From assembly GCF_015209965.1 (NCBI RefSeq), contig NZ_MU158690.1, forward strand, positions 1,128,108 to 1,192,107: DNA of 64,000 nt. The letters run 5' to 3'. This document shows positions 8,837 through 17,508 of this stretch, piece by piece (the first letter of the stretch is position 1; every line of letters starts with the position of its first letter). The notes under the pieces were generated by a model. That model saw only the letters and a list, made by a program, of their open reading frames with translations. It was not told the DNA's origin and made no database searches. Source of the DNA: Sphingobacterium pedocola. Its GTDB lineage: Bacteria; Bacteroidota; Bacteroidia; Sphingobacteriales; Sphingobacteriaceae. A program made the position numbers and the translations under genes.

Positions 8837-11284
8837 ATGAACAAAATAGTAAGTGTATTTTGCCTGTTTTTAGTTTTCGTTTCGATAGGATCGTCTACAG
8901 CACAAACGGTAGGAAGATATACAGCAGGTTTTAAGGTGGATGGAAATGTTATCCACTTTAAAAATGAACATGCGCTGACACAATTGGAAGTGTATTCGCC
9001 TACAACAGTGCGGATACGGCATACCTGGAACTCAGAATTTTCTAATTTGGAGAACTATATGCTTGCGCCGAAGACGCAGGCTAAGACCGATTTCACGGTA
9101 GAGGAAAATGCGCAGTTCTTCGTGTTAAAAACTGTATTTTTAACAGTCGAAGTAGATAAAAGCGATTTCAAAACTGTATTTAAGAACAACGCGGGAGAGA
9201 TCATCAACCAAGACGAAATAGCGCCAGGTAAATCAACCGAAGCCGTCAAGGTCGTGAAAAAAATGACTGCCGACGAGCATTTCTTTGGATTTGGAGAACG
9301 CATGGATTTCTTAGATCGCCGCGGCAAGACGTTGACCTTAGACGTGGGCAGGGGGAAAGGAAAGCCACATGCTGTTGGAGCCTATGATGTGCTACAGGCT
9401 AATTATTCTCCCGTGCCTTTTTTCATGAGTACGAAAGGGTACGGTATATTTTTTCACACGGCCTATAGAACACACTGGGATATGGGGAGCTCCGCTGCCG
9501 ATCAATACTCTTTTGCAGCGGTAGATGGCGAAATCGATTATTTCTTTATCTATGGACCACAGTTTAAATCGTTATTGAATCAATATACCGACATTACAGG
9601 CAAGGCGCCTTTGCTTCCCAAATATGCACTGGGTTTGCACGTAGGCACCTATAGCGGTGGCACTTGGGGGCATGAGGAATTAACGAGCGACGAATATGTG
9701 GTGGAGCTCGCGAGACGGCTGCGTGCTGAAGGTATTCCAACCGATATATTATGGTTGGATTCGACCTGGAGGCTGTTTGGTAAAAATGGTGGAAAGGGAG
9801 CTACCTCTTTCGAATGGAGAGAAACGTTCAAAGATCCCAAAGGTATGTTTGACCGAATCTATGATATGGACTACAAAATGGTCGGGGTACACTTACGTCC
9901 CCGATTTGATAACGCCAAAAGCCTGAATCTTCTAGACCAGGCTCGAGAGCTGGGATATACCTATCCGGAAGGTGAAAGTCCGGGCGAGTTTGTAAACTTT
10001 TTCGACCCGAAAGCTGTGGATTGGTGGTTTGAGAACGGCGTTAAAAAGGCAGCAAGTCTGGGCGCTAAATTCTTAAAGACGGACGAAGGAAGTGCATTTG
10101 GGGCATTAGCAAATGAAAGCGATAAAGTAGGGCCTACCGGAAAGGAAGCGGAAAGATTGCATAATATTTTTCCTTTGGTCTACGCGAAGGCGGCTTATGA
10201 ATCTTTTCAAAAATTTAATGGTGTACGAGGGCTTAACCATACGCGTGAAGGTTATGCAGGTATTCAAAAGTATCCTTTTATTTTTGCTGGTGACTGGCCA
10301 AGTGAATGGCAATATTTTGAACCTGTCATTAAAGCAGGTTTAAATATTGGTTTATCCGGAGTAGGAAACTGGACACATTGTATGGGGGGATTTGAGCATA
10401 ATGCGGATCCGGAACTGTATATGCGTTGGGTTCAATTCGGTATGTTTTCGCCCATTGCCATGCTATTTGGGATGGATCACCCCGGTTATAAAGAGCCTTG
10501 GAATTACGGAGAAGAAGCGTTGGCGAATTTCAAATTCTACGATGAGCTTCGTTATCAATTGATGCCCTACTTGTATACTACACTTTACCAAAATCACCTA
10601 GAAGGTATTCCATTGATGCGCGCACTGCTTTTGGACTATCAGGATGATATGAATACCTATACCATTACAGATCAGTATCTATTGGGCGACTATTTAATGG
10701 TATGTCCGGTGACGACGAAAGGCGCCATTACACGAAGCATTTACCTGCCGGAAGGCATCTGGTTTGACTATTGGACCGGCAAGAAATACGAAGGTAAGCG
10801 CTACATCCATGTCGTATCGCCATTAGAAACTATACCACTATTTGTAAAAGCAGGTGGCATTATACCCATGCAGCCCAAAATGGCTTATAGCGATGAAAAA
10901 AAGATTGACAACATATCCCTGGATTTATTCCCGATCGAAAACGACAAGGAATCGAGCTTTGTCTTGTACGATGATGATGGAGAAACTGTAGCGTATAAAA
11001 ATGGAGAATTTGCAACTGCTACGATTAAATGGAATAATACGGTGTTAAGGATTGATCGAAGCCAAGGTGGTTTTTCTGTATATCCGCGCACGTATACCGC
11101 GAAGATACGATCCGTTATGACGGAACCTCAGGCCATTTCAGAGAATGGCAAGCCGTTGCCTAAAGTAGCTACAGCAGATGGACTTTCCGATGGCAGCTGG
11201 TATTATGATGCAACCAACTATCAGCTTATCGTGCAAACTGCCTATACGAATAAGGTCGATATTCAGCTAAATATAAACTATTGA
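8837..11284 (+). CDS. Glycoside hydrolase family 31
   Basis: An 815-aa exported GH31 enzyme with a signal peptide ending near SSTAQT (about residue 23). It has an N-terminal beta-sandwich domain (about 25-245), a catalytic TIM barrel (about 250-600) and C-terminal beta domains. GH31 enzymes cleave alpha-linked glucose, xylose or galactose. The nucleophile segment reads FLKTDEGSAFG with D416 as the predicted nucleophile; most members have KTDFGE or similar, so the residues after the Asp are atypical. The acid/base is predicted at D486 in FAGDWPSEW. The unusual pocket and the pectin context leave the substrate open, with alpha-xylose or alpha-galactose possible. It heads a tight operon: the next GH2 gene starts two bases after its stop. 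Confidence 0.85.
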   Translation: MNKIVSVFCLFLVFVSIGSSTAQTVGRYTAGFKVDGNVIHFKNEHALTQLEVYSPTTVRIRHTWNSEFSNLENYMLAPKTQAKTDFTVEENAQFFVLKTVFLTVEVDKSDFKTVFKNNAGEIINQDEIAPGKSTEAVKVVKKMTADEHFFGFGERMDFLDRRGKTLTLDVGRGKGKPHAVGAYDVLQANYSPVPFFMSTKGYGIFFHTAYRTHWDMGSSAADQYSFAAVDGEIDYFFIYGPQFKSLLNQYTDITGKAPLLPKYALGLHVGTYSGGTWGHEELTSDEYVVELARRLRAEGIPTDILWLDSTWRLFGKNGGKGATSFEWRETFKDPKGMFDRIYDMDYKMVGVHLRPRFDNAKSLNLLDQARELGYTYPEGESPGEFVNFFDPKAVDWWFENGVKKAASLGAKFLKTDEGSAFGALANESDKVGPTGKEAERLHNIFPLVYAKAAYESFQKFNGVRGLNHTREGYAGIQKYPFIFAGDWPSEWQYFEPVIKAGLNIGLSGVGNWTHCMGGFEHNADPELYMRWVQFGMFSPIAMLFGMDHPGYKEPWNYGEEALANFKFYDELRYQLMPYLYTTLYQNHLEGIPLMRALLLDYQDDMNTYTITDQYLLGDYLMVCPVTTKGAITRSIYLPEGIWFDYWTGKKYEGKRYIHVVSPLETIPLFVKAGGIIPMQPKMAYSDEKKIDNISLDLFPIENDKESSFVLYDDDGETVAYKNGEFATATIKWNNTVLRIDRSQGGFSVYPRTYTAKIRSVMTEPQAISENGKPLPKVATADGLSDGSWYYDATNYQLIVQTAYTNKVDIQLNINY

Positions 11285-11285
11285 T

Positions 11286-14231
11286 ATGCGTAACTTTTTA
11301 ATTTTATTTCTACTTACTTGTAGCCTCGTTGTATTCGGCAACGACCGCACGAAGTTTAGTTTTAATGCAGGATGGAAACTTCATATTGGAGATGCAGTAG
11401 GTGCAGAAAATCCCACTTTTGACACGAGAGAATGGAAAGAGGTAACGCTGCCGTATGCTTGGAATGCGGAGGAGGCTTTTGCGAAACCTATTCATGAGCA
11501 TAGTACGGATATTGTGTGGTATAGAAAATCTTTTGCTGTACCCAAAGGTGTGGTGTCGGACAAAGTTTTTCTCGAGTTTGAGGGTATTCGGCACGGCGGT
11601 GAATTTTATTTGAATGGCAAATTCATCGGCCGACATGAAAATGGGGTAATGGGATTTGGATTGGATTTATCTGACGCCCTGTTATCCGATCAGGAAAATG
11701 TCTTGGCAGTCCGTATCGACAACAGCTGGTCGTACCGTGAAAAGGCAACCAATAGCACCTATCAATGGAACGATAAAAATTTTAACGCCAATTATGGTGG
11801 CATCCCGAAGAATGTTTGGATCCATTTTACAGCACCGATTTATCAAACGCTGCCCCTGTATTCTAATCTGAAAACAACCGGGGTATACGTATACGCGAAA
11901 AATATGCAAATCGACAACAAGTCGATCGATCTATTCGTGGAATCGGAAGTGAAAAATGAAACAAAGAGTAGCAAACAGGTTAATTTTGTTGTGGAGGTTC
12001 GTGATATCGACCAGCAACTTGTTAAGACGTTTTCAAAAGGTTACACCTTGCAGCCGGGGAGCACGAATATTTTGAAAGCCAATGCGCCCATAAAGGACGT
12101 TAATTTCTGGAGCTGGGGGTATGGGTACTTATATACGGTGACGTCCAAGGTGGTCGTTGATGAGCGTGTGGTAGATGCTGTAGATACGAAGACAGGTTTT
12201 CGTAAAACAGCCTTTAGAGAAGGGATGGTGTATCTCAATGATAAGGTGTTAATGATGAAAGGATATGCGCAGCGTACAAGTAACGAATGGCCGGCACTTG
12301 GATTGTCTGTTGCGCCTTGGCTGAGCGATTATAGCAATCGACTGATGGTAGAAAGTAATGCCAATCTAGTCAGGTGGATGCATGTCACGCCGTGGAAGCA
12401 AGATGTAGAATCATGCGACCGGGTAGGTTTGATGCAGATGTTACCTGCCGGCGATGCAGAAAGAGATGTCGATGGAAGACGATGGGAGCAGCGCACAGAA
12501 TTGATGCGGGATGCTATTATTTATTATAGAAACAGCCCAAGTGTGCTTTTTTATGAATGTGGAAATGAATCCATTTCTGAAGCACATATGGCAGAGATGA
12601 TTGCGATACGCGATCAATATGATCCGCATGGAGGCCGGGCAATAGGTTCGCGCGAAATGTTGGATAGTAAGATCGCCGAATATGGCGGAGAGATGTTGTA
12701 TACCAATAAAAGCAATCGGCATCCCATGATCGCAACCGAATACATGCGGGATGAAGGGTTGCGTAAATATTGGGATGAATATACCTATCCGTATCATAAA
12801 GACGGGGAGGGGCCATTGTACAAAGGCAATGATGCCAGCGACTATAACCGCAACCAAGATTCCCATGCCGTCGAAGCGGTGAAAAGGTGGTGGGAGTATT
12901 GGACCGTTCGCCCGGGGACAGGAAAACGAGTGAGCTCAGGGGGTGTTAATATCATTTTTTCGGATTCGAATACACACTATCGTGGAAAAGAGAACTACCG
13001 CCGTAGCGGTGAAGTAGATGCGATGCGTATCCCCAAAGATGCTTTCTATGCGCATCAAGTAATGTGGAATGGTTGGGTAGAAACCGATCCGACCGGTTTG
13101 CATATTGTTGGGCATTGGAACTATATGCCAGAAGTAAAGAAAGATATTTTCGTAATTGCCGCTGGTGAAAAGGTAGAGCTTTTTATAAATGGTGTATCCC
13201 AAGGTTTTGGGGAGCGATCGTATAATTTTTTGTTTACTTTTTCCGATATTGCATTTCAAACAGGCGAACTTTCAGCCAAATCGTATGCCGAAGATGGAAC
13301 CTTATTAGCGGAGAAAGTAATTCAGACTGCTGATGTTCCGTATCGCGTAAAATTGAAGTATGTACACGGCGAGAATGGTCTCTATGCAGATGGTAACGAT
13401 ATGGTTATGGTCGATGTAGAGGTGGTGGACCATAAAGGTAACCGCTCTCCCACAGCTTTGAATATGATCGATTTCCAAATTGAAGGACCTATGGAATGGA
13501 AAGGAGGGATTGCTCAGGGACCAAACAACTACATTCTTTCCGAATCCCTGCCTGTAGAAGCTGGTATAAATCGTGTGCTCCTGCGTACCCGTTACGGAAA
13601 GACAGGTACTGTAAAGATAAAAGCGATGTCCAACGGGTTACAGGCCGATTCCGTTCAATTTGAGGTCTCTCCGGTAAAAGCAACGGACGACTACTTTGTG
13701 AAGGAATCAAGTATGAATTTACCATTAAACCTAAGCAGGGGTGCCGGTCCAACCGGATCTACAGTTGTGCAGACCCGTGAAACGTTGCGGATTAAGCGAT
13801 CAACTGCTGGTGCCAACACCGAGACTGGGATAAACTCGTACGATAGCAATGAATTATCGGATTGGGTAAATGACGGTAAATTAAGCACTGCGTGGATAGA
13901 ATATACACTGGATAAAAAATCGGATATCAATGAGATTGATCTCAAGTTGAATAATTTTAGATCACGTTCGTATCCGCTTCAAATTTTTGTAGATGATAAA
14001 TTGGTCTATGAAGGGAATACACCGACCACATTAGGTTATTGTACACTCTCTTTTCCTCGAACTAAGGGCCAGCGGGTGAAAATTCAATTGGCAAAATCTT
14101 CTTATGTTGCCAGTGAAAATAAACACGAGGAGATTGGGGGAAAGAAATTGGACGACGGGGTACAACGCGATGATACGAATGCCAAAGGCACATTGAGTAT
14201 TATAGAAATTGATATACATAACAAAAAATAG
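11286..14231 (+). CDS. Glycoside hydrolase family 2 with DUF4982-like and C-terminal beta-sandwich domains
   Basis: A 981-aa exported GH2 enzyme with signal peptide at about residues 1-18. The sugar-binding jelly roll (about 20-190, with EFYLNGKFIGRHENG) and immunoglobulin-like domain precede the TIM barrel. E428 in YECGNES is the predicted acid/base and E485 in IATEYMRDEG the predicted nucleophile. After the barrel there is a DUF4982-like beta domain (about 610-690, VELFINGVSQG), a further beta domain, and a C-terminal discoidin-like sandwich (about 840-980) that could bind carbohydrate. It is not a close copy of the GH2 at 4456-7344. Expected to remove a beta-linked side-chain sugar from rhamnogalacturonan oligosaccharides; exact specificity unknown. 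The rhaM gene starts two bases after its stop. Confidence 0.85.
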   Translation: MRNFLILFLLTCSLVVFGNDRTKFSFNAGWKLHIGDAVGAENPTFDTREWKEVTLPYAWNAEEAFAKPIHEHSTDIVWYRKSFAVPKGVVSDKVFLEFEGIRHGGEFYLNGKFIGRHENGVMGFGLDLSDALLSDQENVLAVRIDNSWSYREKATNSTYQWNDKNFNANYGGIPKNVWIHFTAPIYQTLPLYSNLKTTGVYVYAKNMQIDNKSIDLFVESEVKNETKSSKQVNFVVEVRDIDQQLVKTFSKGYTLQPGSTNILKANAPIKDVNFWSWGYGYLYTVTSKVVVDERVVDAVDTKTGFRKTAFREGMVYLNDKVLMMKGYAQRTSNEWPALGLSVAPWLSDYSNRLMVESNANLVRWMHVTPWKQDVESCDRVGLMQMLPAGDAERDVDGRRWEQRTELMRDAIIYYRNSPSVLFYECGNESISEAHMAEMIAIRDQYDPHGGRAIGSREMLDSKIAEYGGEMLYTNKSNRHPMIATEYMRDEGLRKYWDEYTYPYHKDGEGPLYKGNDASDYNRNQDSHAVEAVKRWWEYWTVRPGTGKRVSSGGVNIIFSDSNTHYRGKENYRRSGEVDAMRIPKDAFYAHQVMWNGWVETDPTGLHIVGHWNYMPEVKKDIFVIAAGEKVELFINGVSQGFGERSYNFLFTFSDIAFQTGELSAKSYAEDGTLLAEKVIQTADVPYRVKLKYVHGENGLYADGNDMVMVDVEVVDHKGNRSPTALNMIDFQIEGPMEWKGGIAQGPNNYILSESLPVEAGINRVLLRTRYGKTGTVKIKAMSNGLQADSVQFEVSPVKATDDYFVKESSMNLPLNLSRGAGPTGSTVVQTRETLRIKRSTAGANTETGINSYDSNELSDWVNDGKLSTAWIEYTLDKKSDINEIDLKLNNFRSRSYPLQIFVDDKLVYEGNTPTTLGYCTLSFPRTKGQRVKIQLAKSSYVASENKHEEIGGKKLDDGVQRDDTNAKGTLSIIEIDIHNKK

Positions 14232-14233
14232 CT

Positions 14234-14545
14234 ATGGAAAAAGTTGCATTTAAAATGAAACTTAAAAAAGGACAGAAGGCCGAATACATAAAACGACATA
14301 ACGAAATATGGGCTGAACTGGTTGTGCTGCTCAAGGAAACAGGCGTGCGTGACTATACTATTTTCCTTGATGAAGAAACAGATACCTTATTTGCCGTGCA
14401 AAAGCAATCTGGTTCCTCCTCACAGGATTTGGGCAAAGAGGAAGTGGTTCAGAAATGGTGGAAGTACATGGCAGATATCATGGACACCCATGAAGATTTT
14501 TCTCCGGTTTCTACACCTTTAACAAAAGTATTTCATTTAGATTAA
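14234..14545 (+). CDS. rhaM: L-rhamnose mutarotase
   Basis: A 103-aa protein of the RhaM/YiiL family, which interconverts alpha and beta L-rhamnose so the free sugar can enter catabolism. Length matches the family (about 104 aa). Y18 and H22 in the helix EYIKRHNEIW fall at the same positions as the active-site Tyr18 and catalytic His22 of the E. coli enzyme. The family signatures DYTIFLDE, WWKYMADIMDT and a VFHLD C-terminus are present. There is no signal peptide, so it is cytoplasmic, unlike its exported operon partners. It lies directly before the alpha-L-rhamnosidase gene that releases its substrate, which strongly supports the rhamnose role. Confidence 0.95.
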   Translation: MEKVAFKMKLKKGQKAEYIKRHNEIWAELVVLLKETGVRDYTIFLDEETDTLFAVQKQSGSSSQDLGKEEVVQKWWKYMADIMDTHEDFSPVSTPLTKVFHLD

Positions 14546-14552
14546 GTAGTAT

Positions 14553-17294
14553 ATGAAGAAGATAATTGCAGCAGTAATGTTGTCTTTGACGAGTTCCATT
14601 TCGATCTCATTAGCGCAAGATTTGTGGCCAACCGTGACGAAGGAAATGAAACCTTGGACCCGTTGGTGGTGGCTGGGCTCCGCTGTAGATAAACCTAATA
14701 TCGATCGGGAATTGAACCTCTTTGAGAAAGCAGGATTTGGAGGTGTAGAAATTACGCCAATCTACGGGGCAAAAAATTACGAAAAAAGATATGTACAGTA
14801 TCTTTCCCCAACTTGGATGGAGATGCTCGACTTTACGACAAACACGTCCAACAAACTGGGCATGGGTGTAGATATCAACCTGGGTACGGGCTGGCCGTTC
14901 GGTGGTCCTCATATCCAGGAAAGAGATGCTGCTACACGGTTGTTCTTGGATGAAATCCAAGTAAAGAAGGGAGAAAAGCTCAGTCTTCCATTGAAAGTGA
15001 GCGATGCCAAACAAACGTACGCAAGTTTACAGGCTTTACGGGCGTATAAGCAATCCGGAGAGGAAATAAATTTGGATGCCTATATCCGATCGGGAGATCA
15101 ATCTTGGACAGCACCGGAGGATGTAAACATTATTGCTTTGTTCTCGGGAAGAACACGCCAAAAAGTAAAAAGAGCGGCTCCGGGAGGAGAGGGATTTACC
15201 TTGGATCACTTAGGAAAATCCTCCGTACAATCATACTTTGAGCGGTTTAACAATGCGTTTTCGAACAAAAAGTTAAACGTACGATCCTTCTTCAACGACA
15301 GTTACGAGGTATATGGAGCGAACTGGACGGATGAATTTCTACAGGAATTTGAACACATAAAAGGATACAAATTGCAACATCATTTAATTCATTTTGCTGG
15401 AAAGAGTGATGATCTGGATAAACAGGCAAGGGTTAAATCGGACTACCGCGAAGTGGTAAGTGCCATTCTTAAGAATAACTTTTTGATTCCCTTTACGCAA
15501 TTTGCCAATAAGCACGGGGCGATTTCAAAAAACCAGGCTCATGGTTCCCCGGGTAATTTAATCGATTTGTATGCAAGTACGGACATTGCGGAGTGTGAAA
15601 CGTTTGGTTCGAGCAGTTTCGATATCCCGAATCTGAGAAGAGACAGTGCAGACGTACGGAATGTAGATCCGGATCCGATGATGGCTAAGTTCGCCACTTC
15701 TGCTACCAATACCAGCGGGAAAAAATATACTTCCTCGGAAACATTTACGTGGCTCACCGAGCATTTCAAAACCTCGTTGTCTCAGGCCAAACCTGAAGTA
15801 GAACAGTTGTTTCTGGCTGGTGTCAATCATGTGTTTTATCATGGAACGACCTATTCACCGCAAGATGTTCCTTACCCGGGTTGGTTGTTCTATGCTTCGG
15901 TTAATTTTACGACAAATAATTCCTTTTGGCCGCATTTAATCGGTTTGAATCAGTACATCACCCGGGTGCAGTCGATACTTCAGACAAGCAAAGCTGATAA
16001 TGAAATATTGGTATATTGGCCGATATATGATATTTGGAACAGTCCAAAAGGGATTGATAAAACGTTAAGCGTACACCATGTAGACAGTTGGTTGCATCCG
16101 ACCGAATTTTATAAGCAGAGTGTACGCCTGCAAAAAATGGGCTATAGTTTTGATTTTGTAACGGATGATATTATCGGTCGGTCGGTAATAAAAGAGCATG
16201 GTATATCGACGGCTCAACACGCAAATCCGTACAAAGTTATATACATTCCAAGCTGTACTTATTTTTCTGAAAAGACTTTTGAGAAATTATTATCCTTGGC
16301 AGAAGAGGGAGCTACGATCATTTTTGAAGACCTACCGAAGGAAGTAAATGGCTTCGCCGATATAAAGGCGCGAAAAATGAAGTTGCAAAGCCTTATTGCA
16401 ACGCTAAAGTTTAATGCCGAGGATAAGAATCAATATACTGCATATGGTAGGGGGAAGATTTACCTAACACAAGATGTACAGTCTGCACTGGAAACCGAAC
16501 AGCTTTTTGGCGAGCGGATTATACGTTCAGGACTTAAATTTAGTAGACGTACAGCAGGTGAGGATACTTATTATTACATCGTAAATCACGGAAAATCTAC
16601 GGTAGACCAAGAGGTTCGATTGAATGCCGAGGGAAAAAATTACATACTCTTGGATCCGCAAACTGGGGCACACTACGCTTTACCAGTTCGTAACAAATCG
16701 ATACGGGTGCAGCTTAAATCAGGTTACGCATGGGTGATTCTCGTTACAGACAAGAAGCAGGGAGAGAAAGTCTATCCGTATCAGGACGACGTAAAAGAAG
16801 TTGTCAATATTTCTACCCCTTGGAAGATCGCATTTATAGCAGGCGGCCCTGAATTGCCGAAAGCAAGAACATTGAGCGAACTTTCTTCCTGGACGACTTG
16901 GAACGACAAAGCGGCGAACCGGTTTTCGGGGACTGCGGTCTACGAAACGACGTTCAGATTGAATAAAGAGACAGGTAAATCTTATTTATTGGAATTGGGG
17001 AAGGTCGCCGAAAGTGCAAAGGTTGTAGTGAATGGCAAGGAGGTCGGCGTTGTATGGTCGCATCCATTTGAGATCAATATAGAAGATGTTGTGGTTGATG
17101 GCGAAAATAGCATTCGTATCGAAGTGGCTAACTTAATGGCAAATCGAGTTCGGGACTTAGACGTAAATGGCGTAAAATGGCGGAATTATCACGAGATCAA
17201 CTTCGTAAATATCAATTACAAGGATTTTGATGCGAGTAGCTGGGAATTGATGGATAGCGGGTTGTTTGGACCGGTTCGTATTTTGAGTTATTAG
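14553..17294 (+). CDS. GH106 alpha-L-rhamnosidase
   Basis: A 913-aa exported enzyme releasing terminal alpha-L-rhamnose from rhamnogalacturonan fragments. The signal peptide ends near SLAQD (about residue 22). The start of the GH106 catalytic domain is clear: PWTRWWWLGSAVD at about 34-46 and KAGFGGVEITPIYG at about 59-72, with MGVDINLGTGWPFGGP further on, all family hallmarks. The C-terminal region (about 790-913) is a GH2-type jelly roll with VVVNGKEVGVVWSHPFEI and a conserved SGLFGPVRI end, as in other GH106 proteins. Specific catalytic glutamates were not assigned by position. It is the last gene of the GH31-GH2-rhaM operon and is followed by a strong terminator at 17353. Confidence 0.93.
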   Translation: MKKIIAAVMLSLTSSISISLAQDLWPTVTKEMKPWTRWWWLGSAVDKPNIDRELNLFEKAGFGGVEITPIYGAKNYEKRYVQYLSPTWMEMLDFTTNTSNKLGMGVDINLGTGWPFGGPHIQERDAATRLFLDEIQVKKGEKLSLPLKVSDAKQTYASLQALRAYKQSGEEINLDAYIRSGDQSWTAPEDVNIIALFSGRTRQKVKRAAPGGEGFTLDHLGKSSVQSYFERFNNAFSNKKLNVRSFFNDSYEVYGANWTDEFLQEFEHIKGYKLQHHLIHFAGKSDDLDKQARVKSDYREVVSAILKNNFLIPFTQFANKHGAISKNQAHGSPGNLIDLYASTDIAECETFGSSSFDIPNLRRDSADVRNVDPDPMMAKFATSATNTSGKKYTSSETFTWLTEHFKTSLSQAKPEVEQLFLAGVNHVFYHGTTYSPQDVPYPGWLFYASVNFTTNNSFWPHLIGLNQYITRVQSILQTSKADNEILVYWPIYDIWNSPKGIDKTLSVHHVDSWLHPTEFYKQSVRLQKMGYSFDFVTDDIIGRSVIKEHGISTAQHANPYKVIYIPSCTYFSEKTFEKLLSLAEEGATIIFEDLPKEVNGFADIKARKMKLQSLIATLKFNAEDKNQYTAYGRGKIYLTQDVQSALETEQLFGERIIRSGLKFSRRTAGEDTYYYIVNHGKSTVDQEVRLNAEGKNYILLDPQTGAHYALPVRNKSIRVQLKSGYAWVILVTDKKQGEKVYPYQDDVKEVVNISTPWKIAFIAGGPELPKARTLSELSSWTTWNDKAANRFSGTAVYETTFRLNKETGKSYLLELGKVAESAKVVVNGKEVGVVWSHPFEINIEDVVVDGENSIRIEVANLMANRVRDLDVNGVKWRNYHEINFVNINYKDFDASSWELMDSGLFGPVRILSY

Positions 17295-17352
17295 TGTTAC
17301 AAAATTAGCACTTGAGATAGTAAGCTTGCATATTACTTTTTATTGTTTCTCA

Positions 17353-17393
17353 ACAGGGAGCAGGATGCCAATATCCTGCTCCCTGTTTTTTTT
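17353..17393 (+). terminator. Rho-independent terminator after the rhamnosidase operon
   Basis: A perfect 14-bp stem (17353-17366 with 17373-17386, left arm ACAGGGAGCAGGAT) closes a 6-base loop and is followed by a run of eight T. It lies 58 bases after the GH106 stop and separates the operon from SusC/SusD pair 1. The CAGGAT inside the arm is part of the hairpin and is not an operator copy: it lacks the 10-bp repeat. Confidence 0.93.
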
Positions 17394-17413
17394 AGGTTTA
17401 TGGCGTATACGGG

Positions 17414-17429
17414 CAGGACAGCGCCTGTA
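17414..17429 (+). promoter_or_regulatory. Possible degenerate CAGGAY half-operator
   Basis: CAGGAC at 17414-17419 matches one half of the operator found elsewhere, but the hexamer 10 bp later is CCTGTA, and no TAnnTTTG-like box lies 21-22 bp downstream. It sits 80 bp upstream of SusC pair 1. It may be a decayed or chance match. Confidence 0.2.
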
Positions 17430-17508
17430 AGTCCATGATGGTTAGCAGGGAAACTGTTTTTAAATTGCATTGCACCCATTATAGAAATAAACCTCTAACA
17501 ATTTTGAT

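Noticed and set aside
17360..17376. CAGGAT inside the terminator stem as another operator copy
   Set aside because: It is a single hexamer within a perfect hairpin with no repeat 10 bp away and no -7 box at the right distance.
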